Below, piece after piece: positions 7,575 to 17,500 of a stretch of 60,656 nt of DNA; position 1 is the first letter of the stretch, and every line of letters begins with the position of its first letter. Both the position numbers and the translations under genes were made by a program. Below the pieces are notes generated by a model. It was given only the letters and a program-made list of their open reading frames with translations, made no database searches and was not told the DNA's origin. The DNA comes from Verrucomicrobiota bacterium (GTDB lineage Bacteria > Verrucomicrobiota > Verrucomicrobiia > Limisphaerales > UBA11320), in assembly GCA_016199985.1 (NCBI GenBank), contig JACQFQ010000075.1, positions 1 to 60,656 of the forward strand, given 5' to 3'.

Positions 7575-10500
7575 ATGAAATCGCCAATCCGGAATGTCAT
7601 CCTCCTCTCACTCCTGCTCTCAACCATGGCTCGCGCGGTGGACCCGTTGACCTTCATCAGGGAGCCCGCGTTCGGTTCCTCCCCCCAGATCGTCCACGGC
7701 TTCAATCTCTACCTCGGCGGCATTCACTGGTGGGCGGGCGGGGGCGATTGCTCGGTCGAGTTCAACAGTCCCAGCGAAATCAAACTCACGGGCTATCGCC
7801 CCCTGCCGAATCCTCGCACCATCGCATCCGACTGCCACTCACACTTTCAGTATGTCGTGCAGGACGACAGCTATGTGTTTTTCATCGATAATGGCCGGCA
7901 CTATCGCAAAGCGCAGAACGCGAGTCCGGCGGATCCGGCCCAACTGCTTCCGATCACCACTCAGCCGGGCTCAACCCTCGGCGCGATGATGATCTTGAAC
8001 GGGCGGCTTTACTGGACGGAAACTGCCGGAGGATCCATCAGCATCTGGAGCAACAATCCTGATGGAAGCGATCAGCAGTATTTTCTTTCGCTGAGCGGCA
8101 GCGTGGTGACGAAGATCGCCGCCTTCACCTATCGCGATGGGATTCAGTTCATCGACGCCATCTGCGTTCTCACGGGTGGAGGAGAACTCTTCAAATGGAA
8201 CTACAACCCGCGTGCCTCGCTCGTCCAGCGATTGGCGATCAATGTGACAGATTTCTCCATCCACAGCCGCGTGGTCCAGGGGGGATCCTTCTTCCGGGTC
8301 GTGACCACGATTTATGCGACCCAGGGGTACCACCGTCTCAATCCTCCTCCGGGCCGCCTGCTCGGCATCGATGCTCTGGACGCCAGCACGACGGTCCTTC
8401 GAACGGCAACCAGCAGCGACCGGCAATTCGACAGTGTTGCCACTGACGATTCGAACATCTACATCACGGAGCGTTTTCTGAGCTGCGGCGATCTGACAGG
8501 CTGTTCGACAGGACAAGGCACCGTTCAGCGCAAGGCCTACACTCAGCCAAACTGGGACGTCATCGTTCAGGAAGTGGCGGGGCCGAATCCGTTCGGCCGG
8601 GTTTACGGGAACGAAGGGCTCGGTCTGGCGAGCGACGGGGACTATCTGTATTTCCTTCGCTTCGACAAAATAATGTACCTCCGCACGGACTCGCCGGCGC
8701 TTCAATTCGACATCCAGGCGGATGGCCTCGAAGTGGTCCAGGACACCCAGAACATCAACAACAGCGTGCCGCTGGTCTCGAACAAGCGGGCTATAGTTCG
8801 CGGATACGCCCATCTCCGGCTCAACACGACGGGCAAGAGCACCTATTTCGTCAATGCCAGGCTCAAGGTCACCGGACCGTTCGGGGAGAGTTTGGGAGCG
8901 ATCGATTCCTTTCAACCGGCCATGCTGGATTCTGTCCAGGATTGGGGAACGCTGCGTCGCGACGTGAAACGAAGCTTCCTTTTCGCCGTCCCTGCGGAAT
9001 GGATCCGGTATGGTTCGCTTCTGCTCAACCAGATGATATTCGAAATGACGGTCAACCCGTACGGGCGGGATGAATTGGGAGCCAACCCGTACGACAACAA
9101 CACCATTTCCCAGAGCGTCGTCGTGCGCAAATCAGGTTTCCCCTGCATGGTCTTCTACCCGGTTTGGAACAAAGACCTTCCCCTTTACGATCCCCAGACG
9201 GCGGCAAACACGGTGGACTTTTCCCGCACGATCAGCCGGGCCGAGTCCATGCTCCCCATAGAAGGCTTCAAGATCTTTTACGAAGCCGAGTCGATTTCAA
9301 AAGACCACGACGTGGTGAATCGACCGTGCTCGTTCTGCGCGGGTTCTGTGGAAACCATCTCGGAGCCGTTCGATTTTACGGTCGATAACACCGGCGATGT
9401 CGTTTCCTCCCTCGAGAGGCTCTACAACGCGTCGTCCAGGAAATGCGACGGCAAGGATGAACATTACGTGGGGATGGTGCAGCCCAGTGCGGCGGGCGGC
9501 CCACCGGGGCAAGGTCGGCAGGATGGCATTGGGTTCTGGCTGAAGATGTCCACCGGGGATCCAGCGACCCAATTTTCGCTGCCGGATTCCGGACGAGTGC
9601 TGGCTCATGAATTTGGACACAACGTCGGCCTGAAACATCTCCCGACCACCTCGGGCTCCTGCACGTTCGGCGCCGGCGTGGGAACCGACTTGGACCCCTA
9701 CAAGTACGACACATGCTACATCGGCGCCACCACCGAAAGTGATGTCTCAACCACATTCGGATTCGACCTGCTTTCCCGATCGGTCATCCGACCCATCGGC
9801 GCGGCGGATCTCATGAGTTATGCCTCCTCAATCTTTTGGACATCGGACCAGACCTGGACCAACTTTCTCGGCCACTTCAAGGGGCTGTCACAATCGAGGG
9901 CGCTTTTCACCCCGGCTCTCGCGGGCATCTCCGACGGCTCCGTTTTGCTGGTGGAGGGGAAAATCATTCCGAAAAACAATTCCGGTTACCTCAAACCGTT
10001 CTACCATTTGCCTGTCGGCGGCTTTGACCCGGCGAACCTTGCGGACGCCCAACAGCAATCGCCCGGGCCCTATGCCATCCGGCAATTGGACGGCGCCGGC
10101 AACCTCCTCGGATCGTCCGGCATCTCTCCCATCGAACTCGACACCCATGATCCGGATCCAGGCGTCCCGATGCCCTTCGTCCAACTCATCCCCTACTTCC
10201 CGGGGACCCGCCGTGTTCAGCTGATGAACGGCGGAAAAGTCCTGATCGAACAGGCGGTAAGTCGTCAAGCGCCAACGCTCACCCTCCTTCCTCCCGTCCT
10301 CGATCCAGTGAACCACAGCATGGCCCTCAGGTGGAACGCTTCGGACGGGGATAACGACCCGATCTCGTTCATCGTTCAATACAGTCCCGATGATGGTGTG
10401 CACTGGCAGGCCTTGCGGGCAGGCTATCCCTGGCTTTCCGCCGTCATTGACACGCAGACGCTCCCGGGAGGGACGCGGGCACGCGCGCGTGTCGTTGCCT

Positions 10501-12458
10501 CCGATGGCTTCAACAGCACTGTCGCCACCTCGGCCCCCTTCACGCTCGACCGACATGCGCCTCGGATTGTTATCGGCGGGGCCAGCCAGGACGAACGATT
10601 GCCCTATGGAACCGATCGTGAGCTCGTGGGACTCGCCCTGGATGCCGAGGATGGAAGCCTGGAAGGCGCGAACTTGAACTGGAAGCTTGTCGGTCCGGTC
10701 TCCAGAACTGCGGGGGGGCCCGCTTTCTCTTTGCACAATCTTCCTCCAGGCCAGTATTCCGCCAGCCTGAGCGGCACGGATTCTGACCATCAAATCAGCA
10801 TCGCGGTGCGCCGCCTCGAAGTGTTGCCGTTCACAGTGCCGGATGGAGACGCACCGGGCCTGGACGGAGTGTGCAACGATCCCGGTTACTCGGGCGCGGT
10901 ACGGGCCAGAGTGCAGTTGTCGAACGGAAACTACGCCGACGTTTGCCTGCTTCATGCCGACGGATTCCTATACGTCTGTCTCACAGACCTGAGGTTTTCG
11001 AATGACGGCTCTGTCCGCACCCGGGTCGGCTTGCGCATTCGTCCCAAGGCAAACGGAAGCGCGCTCCCGCAGGCGGACGACCTCGGCTTTTTTGTTGATG
11101 AGGATGGTGTGCCCTCTCAGGCGGCTGGGAACGGGAGCGACATGCCATTCACGCTGAGTCCCAGATCTGGGTTTACGGCGGTGATCAACCGTGGCCGGGC
11201 CGGCTGGAGCGCCGAGTTTCGAATCGCCGACACCCTGGTGGGCGGATGGAATCACGCCGCGCGACTGATGTTCAGTCATGAAACCGCTCCCGCGCAGAAC
11301 GCCAACGGAAACTGGCCGGACGGCGCAGTCAAGAATCAGCCTCTGACATGGTCGACCGCCTACTTCGGAACCTTGCCCCCGTCGGCCAATCGTCGTCCCA
11401 TAGCGTCTGCCGGGGCAAGCCGCACCGTGACGGGCTTCGGAACTCAGAGTATAGGTCTGGACGGCACAGGGAGCTACGACCCGGATGGCAACTCGCTCAC
11501 GTATCTCTGGAAACAGATAAGCGGCCCATCCGTCGCCCTTCAGAACTCAACGAGGGCCACGCCCTATTTCATCCCGAGCGTGGAAGGCCAGTATCAATTC
11601 CGCCTGACGGTCAACGACGGCCTCCTCCCGAGCCTGACAGCCGATACGGTTGTGACGGTCGTTTCCACGATCGTTCGGACGGATCTGCCCTCGATCGCCA
11701 ACCCGTCCATTGATTCGAACGGAAATTTCGACGCTTATATTCCAGTCACAGGACAAGGCGGAGACCGCTTCGCAGTTCAAGCTTCGAGCAACCTTATTCA
11801 ATGGATCACCATCGGGAGCAACACGGCTGACATCTATCCCCGTGTGGCCATCATAGACCGTGATGCGAAGACCTACCGGCACCGGTTTTACCGCGCGGTA
11901 CCGCTGCAGTCCGTGACGAAGATTGCCTACACAAACGACTTCCAAGGCCTCGTCGGCAACGAGTGGTCTCTTAAAACCACCGACACAACTCCGGTTGGCG
12001 CCCGGCGCTTCCTCGGGCAATTCGGGGCGCAAACCGTGAGACTTCGGCTCAGTGGTCTGCCTGTGCACACTTCGATCAGTGTGAACTGCGACCTGTTCAT
12101 CATCCGAAGCTGGGATGGGAACGGGACCGATTTCGGGCCGGATATGTGGCAGCTCAGTGTGGCAGGAGGGCCAACCCTCCTTCACACGACCTTCTCAAAC
12201 GACCCGGCAGTGCCACAGGCTTACCCCGGGACGATCGGGGCCAGCTTTCCCGGGAACACAAGCTCCGCGGAACGAGCTTCCCTAGGCTTCGTATTTCGGA
12301 CGATCAGCTCCAACGACTCTGTCTACAGATTGAACTACTCGTTCCAACATACCGGCGCCACGGTGGACCTGAACTTCAGCGGCATCGGCCTTCAGGAGCT
12401 GGCGGACGAAAGCTGGGGGCTGGATAATGTTGGCGTGAGCACCACCTACGACCCGTAG
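7575..12458 (+). CDS. Giant secreted metzincin-like metalloprotease with propeller and PKD domain
   Basis: A 1627-residue exported protein with signal peptide NVILLSLLLSTMARA. Residues about 60-380 carry YWTD/propeller-like repeats (for example LYWTETAGGSISIW). The catalytic motif HEFGHNVGLKH at 678-688 is the HExxHxxGxxH zinc signature of metzincins, and DLMSYAS about 70 residues later fits the Met-turn. Cadherin- or Fn3-like strands follow (DNDPISFIVQYSPDDG). A PKD domain sits at about 1270-1362 (GTGSYDPDGNSLTYLWKQ), then a short module ending HRFYRAV and a C-terminal jelly-roll-like domain ending ESWGLDNVGV. It probably degrades or processes extracellular protein. It is monocistronic on the plus strand. 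No strong Shine-Dalgarno is seen before the ATG, but the signal peptide supports this start. Confidence 0.85.
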   Translation: MKSPIRNVILLSLLLSTMARAVDPLTFIREPAFGSSPQIVHGFNLYLGGIHWWAGGGDCSVEFNSPSEIKLTGYRPLPNPRTIASDCHSHFQYVVQDDSYVFFIDNGRHYRKAQNASPADPAQLLPITTQPGSTLGAMMILNGRLYWTETAGGSISIWSNNPDGSDQQYFLSLSGSVVTKIAAFTYRDGIQFIDAICVLTGGGELFKWNYNPRASLVQRLAINVTDFSIHSRVVQGGSFFRVVTTIYATQGYHRLNPPPGRLLGIDALDASTTVLRTATSSDRQFDSVATDDSNIYITERFLSCGDLTGCSTGQGTVQRKAYTQPNWDVIVQEVAGPNPFGRVYGNEGLGLASDGDYLYFLRFDKIMYLRTDSPALQFDIQADGLEVVQDTQNINNSVPLVSNKRAIVRGYAHLRLNTTGKSTYFVNARLKVTGPFGESLGAIDSFQPAMLDSVQDWGTLRRDVKRSFLFAVPAEWIRYGSLLLNQMIFEMTVNPYGRDELGANPYDNNTISQSVVVRKSGFPCMVFYPVWNKDLPLYDPQTAANTVDFSRTISRAESMLPIEGFKIFYEAESISKDHDVVNRPCSFCAGSVETISEPFDFTVDNTGDVVSSLERLYNASSRKCDGKDEHYVGMVQPSAAGGPPGQGRQDGIGFWLKMSTGDPATQFSLPDSGRVLAHEFGHNVGLKHLPTTSGSCTFGAGVGTDLDPYKYDTCYIGATTESDVSTTFGFDLLSRSVIRPIGAADLMSYASSIFWTSDQTWTNFLGHFKGLSQSRALFTPALAGISDGSVLLVEGKIIPKNNSGYLKPFYHLPVGGFDPANLADAQQQSPGPYAIRQLDGAGNLLGSSGISPIELDTHDPDPGVPMPFVQLIPYFPGTRRVQLMNGGKVLIEQAVSRQAPTLTLLPPVLDPVNHSMALRWNASDGDNDPISFIVQYSPDDGVHWQALRAGYPWLSAVIDTQTLPGGTRARARVVASDGFNSTVATSAPFTLDRHAPRIVIGGASQDERLPYGTDRELVGLALDAEDGSLEGANLNWKLVGPVSRTAGGPAFSLHNLPPGQYSASLSGTDSDHQISIAVRRLEVLPFTVPDGDAPGLDGVCNDPGYSGAVRARVQLSNGNYADVCLLHADGFLYVCLTDLRFSNDGSVRTRVGLRIRPKANGSALPQADDLGFFVDEDGVPSQAAGNGSDMPFTLSPRSGFTAVINRGRAGWSAEFRIADTLVGGWNHAARLMFSHETAPAQNANGNWPDGAVKNQPLTWSTAYFGTLPPSANRRPIASAGASRTVTGFGTQSIGLDGTGSYDPDGNSLTYLWKQISGPSVALQNSTRATPYFIPSVEGQYQFRLTVNDGLLPSLTADTVVTVVSTIVRTDLPSIANPSIDSNGNFDAYIPVTGQGGDRFAVQASSNLIQWITIGSNTADIYPRVAIIDRDAKTYRHRFYRAVPLQSVTKIAYTNDFQGLVGNEWSLKTTDTTPVGARRFLGQFGAQTVRLRLSGLPVHTSISVNCDLFIIRSWDGNGTDFGPDMWQLSVAGGPTLLHTTFSNDPAVPQAYPGTIGASFPGNTSSAERASLGFVFRTISSNDSVYRLNYSFQHTGATVDLNFSGIGLQELADESWGLDNVGVSTTYDP

Positions 12459-12870
12459 CCAGTGAGTTGAGCTCACGTCAAGTCTGCGGTATCGACGATG
12501 CGAGCCTGTGCGGATGGGCTGGAGCACGCAATGGATGCATCCGCAATGTGATTTGAAATCGTCAACACCGGCCCCCCGCCTTCGCGCAACAGCATCACAT
12601 TGGGCTTGGGGGACGAACACCCTGTCAGTGCTTTCATGATCCGGAAGGGAGAGTGAAACTGCACGGCGCGGTGAGGAAACAGATTTTCCGTGAGATCTTT
12701 GGGGGCTACTGGCAGTTTGCCCCATGCATGCCCGAACGAAATCCCCGCAACCCCAACGCCGCTTGGCGCTGGGGCGTGGAAGACTGGATCCGCTGCCAGA
12801 ATTGGATCGTCGTTCGGTCAAACAAACCAAAACCTGTGTCAACCATTTCCAACGACTTTCACTCTCAGAA
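12459..12870. other. Intergenic region with a hairpin
   Basis: No supported gene. A short inverted repeat GTGAG/CTCAC (12463-12477) follows the protease stop. A longer hairpin has arms at 12751-12760 and 12765-12774 (CCCCAACGCC and GGCGCTGGGG, 9 of 10 paired, loop GCTT). A minus-strand frame at 12473-12637 reads like ordinary protein (contains GGGPVLTISNHIADASI), but I do not recognise it. It may be a relic. Confidence 0.4.
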
Positions 12871-13455
12871 TTGATTTTGCACGACAGCCTGATTTCTAAG
12901 TTCATCAAAAGAATAGCCTGTGCACTATCTGTGTTTTGTGCGTTCGTTCTTCTGTACGGTTGTTCCGATCAGGAGCATGCAATCGAGTCACGACGAGCTT
13001 CCGCAGCCGCATTCTACAAGAGTAGGCTGCAATCAACCACAAATCCGATCCAAGAAGTATGGAGCAAAGAGATCCTAGCCGTCTTGGCAGCAGTTGACGC
13101 AAAGGGCTTGGCTCAGCCTACGTTAGCTTCGAGCGCGCTCATACCGAGAAAGAACGGTGGCTGGGGGATGTACGCATTTTGGGTTGAATCTATGCCAACA
13201 GTCGATGCTGTGGAACTCCGCCTGTCTAGGACTAACACTATAGGTTTCAGCCTGCCCATCCCAGGCCACCAACTTCGACAAATGGAGTCTGCGGCAAAAG
13301 TAACTGTTGTTTTTGGCATGGAGAAAGAGTGGGACGCCGATTCTGATCTGAAGGTGAAGTTTGACCGAATGGCAGGCACGAACGAGATGAGCATTCGCTT
13401 GATTCGTGGAGGGATTCCGCTAACAGAATGGAAGTCACTCCATGTCTACAAGTAG
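12871..13455 (+). CDS. Small putative lipoprotein, unknown function
   Basis: About 194 residues. The sequence FIKRIACALSVFCAFVLLYGCSDQ is a typical lipoprotein signal with lipobox LYGC, so the mature protein should be lipid-anchored. The first ATG of the frame (12724) lies far upstream in low-complexity sequence; I prefer a TTG start at 12871 or 12877, just before the signal, but this is unresolved. The mature part is unrecognised, mixed alpha/beta in appearance, with no catalytic motif that I can see. Base composition here is visibly more AT-rich than in flanking genes, which suggests later acquisition. A small membrane protein follows 45 bp downstream. Confidence 0.6.
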   Translation: MILHDSLISKFIKRIACALSVFCAFVLLYGCSDQEHAIESRRASAAAFYKSRLQSTTNPIQEVWSKEILAVLAAVDAKGLAQPTLASSALIPRKNGGWGMYAFWVESMPTVDAVELRLSRTNTIGFSLPIPGHQLRQMESAAKVTVVFGMEKEWDADSDLKVKFDRMAGTNEMSIRLIRGGIPLTEWKSLHVYK

Positions 13456-13500
13456 GAATTAATTGTTACGAGTTTGGTAAGCAGTTTCCGGGGAAGGACG

Positions 13501-13797
13501 ATGATGCGTTCGAGTATTGGAAGAACAACTTTTGATATGAATAAAGAAGCTAAGCGGATGATCGTCGATGTTCTCCTAATTTGCGGCCTCCTTTTCGGCA
13601 TGGGAACTTTCGCCTTAGTCGTAGGACCCTACGTCGCGCAGATCTCTGAACTGCCAATCAGTAGATCGGACCGGCCGACCCTCGCGAAAATCGTTGATTA
13701 CACCAGAGAAGGCATGGTTTACGCTGGCGGAGCCTGTGTCCTTTTCACTTGTTGCATGTGCTGGATCCTGCAGCGCCGAGCTCACCCCAAGATCTAA
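13501..13797 (+). CDS. Small two-helix membrane protein, unknown
   Basis: About 98 residues. GGGGAAGGACG directly precedes two consecutive ATG codons (13501 and 13504) and supports starting here rather than at the upstream TTG. Two hydrophobic segments are clear: VDVLLICGLLFGMGTFALVV and VYAGGACVLFTCCMCWIL, joined by a roughly 30-residue polar loop, with a short basic tail RRAHPKI. This looks like an inner-membrane protein. It shares the AT-rich composition of the lipoprotein gene just upstream and may form an accessory pair with it. No family recognised. Confidence 0.6.
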   Translation: MMRSSIGRTTFDMNKEAKRMIVDVLLICGLLFGMGTFALVVGPYVAQISELPISRSDRPTLAKIVDYTREGMVYAGGACVLFTCCMCWILQRRAHPKI

Positions 13798-13892
13798 AGG
13801 TGGCCAAACAGTGGTAAGCGTCTATTGTGCGACCACGCGCCCCGGTGTCCGCAAGTTCCGCTGCGATCTGGAAATTCCTACCGACCGAAGAC

Positions 13893-14048
13893 CACGCCGC
13901 TTGAGCGGCGGCCTTGCGCAGCCCCGGGGGCATCGGGGGATTGCTTGCAAGAACGGATGCAAACGAAAGCACCTTCTTCCACTCCGATGGGAACGGGAAC
14001 CTGACTCTGCTTGTGGATATGGCGAAACAAGCGCAAGCGGTGATCTAG
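13893..14048 (+). pseudogene. RHS-repeat protein core relic
   Basis: In the frame ending at the TAG at 14046-14048 the sequence reads GGIGGLLARTDANESTFFHS and then DGNGNLTLLVDMAKQ. This is the conserved junction of RHS/YD-repeat proteins (G-G-x-G-G-L-L, then a D-G-N-G-N-hydrophobic-L motif). A frame change near 13915-13925 is needed to join LSGGLAQ to GGIGG, and the frame stops right after QAQAVI, where RHS proteins normally continue into a YEYDPFG-like motif. It is therefore a broken fragment of about 50 codons, perhaps cut by an insertion at about 14045. Confidence 0.6.
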
Positions 14049-14117
14049 TGAGGTGGACCCCATTGTGAAGCCGCTGGCTCCTGTTACGCTCGCGGGTTTT
14101 GCGAGGGCCCGAGCGAG

Positions 14118-14187
14118 CTACACGGCCCGGCGGGTGGGCTTCTCGCGGTTGGCCTTCCACTTCAGCGGCGTCAACTCGGGGACCTGG
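14118..14187 (-). pseudogene. Possible transposase C-terminal tail
   Basis: On the minus strand one frame reads QVPELTPLKWKANREKPTRR, then AV and a stop at 14118-14120. It is basic and protein-like, in the manner of transposase C-termini, and sits about 70 bp from the possible element end TGAGGTGGACCCC next to the truncated RHS frame. Only about 22 codons remain before a stop upstream. The family is not identified, and chance is possible. Confidence 0.25.
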
Positions 14188-14219
14188 CTTGTGGCTCATG
14201 CGACATCAGAAGCCTTCTC

Positions 14220-14254
14220 GAGCTCGTCCCCAAGGGGCGCCTGGGGACAAGCTC
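14220..14254. repeat. 13-bp inverted repeat related to the 7091 motif
   Basis: Arms GAGCTCGTCCCCA (14220-14232) and TGGGGACAAGCTC (14242-14254) pair at 12 of 13 positions around a 9-bp loop. The right arm is the exact reverse complement of GAGCTTGTCCCCA at 7091-7103. This is consistent with a dispersed intergenic palindromic element. Confidence 0.5.
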
Positions 14255-14502
14255 TCGTTACACCTCACGGCCCTTCCGTCGATGTGATACCAAGGGTCCG
14301 AACGGGCCGGCACAAAATCTGAAAACCTGAGCCTAGCCAGCTACGAGATTGACCTTCGCGGTCCTACGGAGTATCAAGGGCCGCGCTTGTAAGCAGTCGT
14401 GCAACAATGGAGTTTATCTCCCTCTTCTCTTCGTCCCACCCCGAGTCGAACCGCGTACCGCGTTCCCAGGGCACGGCTCATTGGTCTCTTCGAAATCATT
14501 CA

Positions 14503-17500
14503 ATGAATCGCTTGTTCGCGCCGGGAGTCCTCGCGTTCTGGCTTCTGGCGGGACTCTCGGCGTGCGGGGTCAGCTCAACGCAGCGCCCGATTGTGAAGAA
14601 CTATTCGGGGATCCTCCTCACAACCGGAGGCTCTCTGCAGGCTCTCTCCGCGCAGTGCGACTACGTGATCAACAACCCGACCACCAAGGCCGTGACCGGC
14701 AATTATCGCGTGGGCTTCCGGTGGATCAACTCCGACGGCAATCCGTTGGGCAGCGAAGAGTTCACGACCGCCTTCAGCCGAACCGTTCAGCCTCGCCAAT
14801 CCACCACCGGCTCCCAAACGGTTTCATTTGTCCCCCCGATCCCGCAATCCGGCGCGGCCTACCACCTCTCCACTCAGCTCTATACCGAGGGCCCCGTTCC
14901 CAGAACCTGGAACGCCACGGGCCCCGCCGCCGTCAGCCCTCATTATCGTTTCAATATCACCGACGTCGCCGCTTCGTCTGGCCTGTCGCCCTGGGTCAAC
15001 ACGCTGAGTCTCGAGCGCGCGACCGCCCTGGCCACCTCCGCGAGCTCCGCGTCATTCCAGTTTCTAGCTCAGGGCGTCGTCGGGCGTTTCGATGCTCCGG
15101 CGGACCCGGTCGCCTCGGACAGCTATCAGCTCTTTCTGGACGCCGCCCTCGAGGGCGCCAACACCGGACCGGTCAGCCTCGTCGCTCCCCGCACAGCGCT
15201 GGCCGTCACGCTGGATTCCCACGCCCCGGGTCCCCTTCCCGACTCGGCGCCCATCGATAGTTTTTTCGATGTCCAACCCTTGCTGCAAATCGACTCCACC
15301 GACCATTACACGCTCACCCTGCGGGTGCTGTTTGCGGGCGCGGACAATGTCGAAACCTTGGCCGAGACGATAACCCTGACCGACCTGCGCCTGATGCATT
15401 TCAGCGGCATGCTGCGGTTTGGAGACATCTCCACCACGTTCACCGCGATCTCCAACGACCCGCAGCCCCTGGGCACGCTCGCCAATGTGGGCGAAACAAC
15501 GAAGTTGGGCATTCCGGCGAACGGGGCGTCGCTCGACGCCGATCCTAGGTTTACCTTCGGCACTGACTCCGACCTGAACGTTGTGCTGGGGATCGACGGC
15601 GCCGCCACCACCACCGATATCATCCACTTCGCGTCGCCTGCGGATCCCGACACCGGCGTGGCGAATGGCGTCCAATTCATCCGCGATTCCGTGACGCTGG
15701 ATGGCGGTGGTCTTCAGGCGACTTGCTCGGTGCGGCTGCCCGCGGGTTTCGGCGTGAACACCGACGCCACCGCGCGGCGCATGCTTGCGACATACCCTCT
15801 CGGCAAAGTCCCGCTGGACGGCGCGCTCATGCCCGTCGGACCGCTCACACTTTCCCCCAACGCCAGGAACGCGGAGTTTCTATACGCCGTCCATGAGCAA
15901 TTGCCTGAACGGTTCAAGTGCGTTGGCATCGTGTGGGACGTGGCGGCGGGCGCCTTCACAGCGCAGCGAGTGGACACCGCCCACGTGCGCGTCGTCGAGA
16001 CAGCCATCCTCGAAGGCTTCCCCTTGACCGTCGAAACCCTGATCGCGAAGGACCGTCCCTCCAACGACGGATATCTGCTCCACCCGGATCCAGGCGATGG
16101 GAACAACGTCGTCATCACCGCGGACGCCGCGGGCCGAGCCATTCTGACCACCGCGCAAATCGATTTGCCCCCATCCGTCTTCACGGCGCATTTCCCCGAT
16201 CGCATCCGCGTGGAATGGACCCAAGCTGGGAGGTTGGTCGTGCAGGACGGATTGATCGATCGGGACAACAGCCAGCTTCCGGGGGCTTTGGATGTTCTGA
16301 TCGACGAAACACCCGGCGCCCCCACCCTTCCGGCCCCGGCCCCGGGCGAGAGTTTCACCTTCGAGCTGACGGACAGTGTCTGGAGATTCACCGCCGATGG
16401 TGGCTTGCGGGCCGAGGGCAACATCGCCGCGGCGCCGCTTCGATGGGGCGCGCGAGACGCCGCGACCTTCGCGCAGCAGGTCTCCACTTTCTCGCAAGGC
16501 AGCGCTCACATCCCGGGGGTCAATCTGCGTGGAGCGTTCTCCACGGACGCTCTGGCGGATAATCGTCCGGGTCACCTGCTGCTCAGCGGACACGGAATGC
16601 CCGGGGATCCCAGCTATGTGGAACGTCCAGGAACTCCCGCCTACGCCCAAGGAATGGCCGACTATGCGGGATTGAACTTCCGCGTGGTTGCCTCGGGAGA
16701 TCAAAGCGCCACGACGTTGATCGGCGACGCGTCGGTCGGCCCCTATGCGTTGCGCGACATCACCAAATTCTACATCCGACACAGCGGTGTCAGCGGCATC
16801 CACGCGGCCGTCAAGGAAGCGTTCAGCGGGCTCGCCGGCGCGCTCAAGATGTACGGGTTCCCTCTGAAGCTGGATGACTATCAAGTCTCCTATCTCGACA
16901 ACGTCGTCCAAGACACGCGCGTGAGCGGGGTGATCACCGTGCCTGGCGCGCAAGGCAACCCGGGATTCGAACAGGCCTTTGTCAAAATGTTCTTTGATCC
17001 CAAAGGCCGGCCGAAGGAGCTCGAACTCCCCGATCCGAACGACGCGGATCACCTCCTCAGCTACTGGAATGTTCGACTGCATCCGCTGAAAGGCGATTTC
17101 ATGAACAAGACCGGAGAAGCGGAGCCCACGGCATTGGTTCTTGGGGGTGAAGTCGTGATCCCGGGAGTGCTTCGCGATCCCCTGCGGGGCAGCCTGGGCT
17201 TCTTCTCGGATGGTCGGATGGCGACCGCGAGCGACCGCGTCCCCGGCGTCAACTCGAGGCTGAAGCCTCCGAGTCACATCGGCCTGCATGGACCGGGATC
17301 GCTCACCAGCGCCTCCAAGGCGCCGTTCAATGTCGAACCTGTCACGGATCTCTATTTCAACAATCCCGACGAGCCGGGGGCGCCCAAGCAGGGCTTCGCG
17401 GCCTTCGCGGGAACGATCAAGGTTCCCTTTTTCCAGGCCCTGCAGGTTCACGTCCTCGCGCGGGCGAATGGCCAGAACACATTGATACGAGGCGGATGGA

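Larger units (their letters stand above)
14049..14502. other. Non-coding scar upstream of the first A-B-C cassette
   Basis: This stretch joins the RHS relic to the A1 gene. It starts with TGAGGTGGACCCC, which could be an insertion-sequence end, holds a possible transposase tail (14118-14187, minus) and an inverted repeat (14220-14254), and must also contain the cassette promoter. I could not recognise a convincing promoter. Confidence 0.4.

Noticed and set aside
7348..7578. 76-codon frame just before the metalloprotease gene
   Set aside because: Pro/Ser/Arg-rich, overlaps the protease start, and no ribosome binding site is seen.
14430..14460. tRNA-like T-arm (TTCGACT on the minus strand near 14448)
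   Set aside because: The flanking 5-bp stems do not pair and no acceptor stem or anticodon arm could be found.
14407..14502. Earlier ATG for A1
   Set aside because: It would put 32 polar residues before the lipoprotein signal; the ATG at 14503 begins the signal directly.
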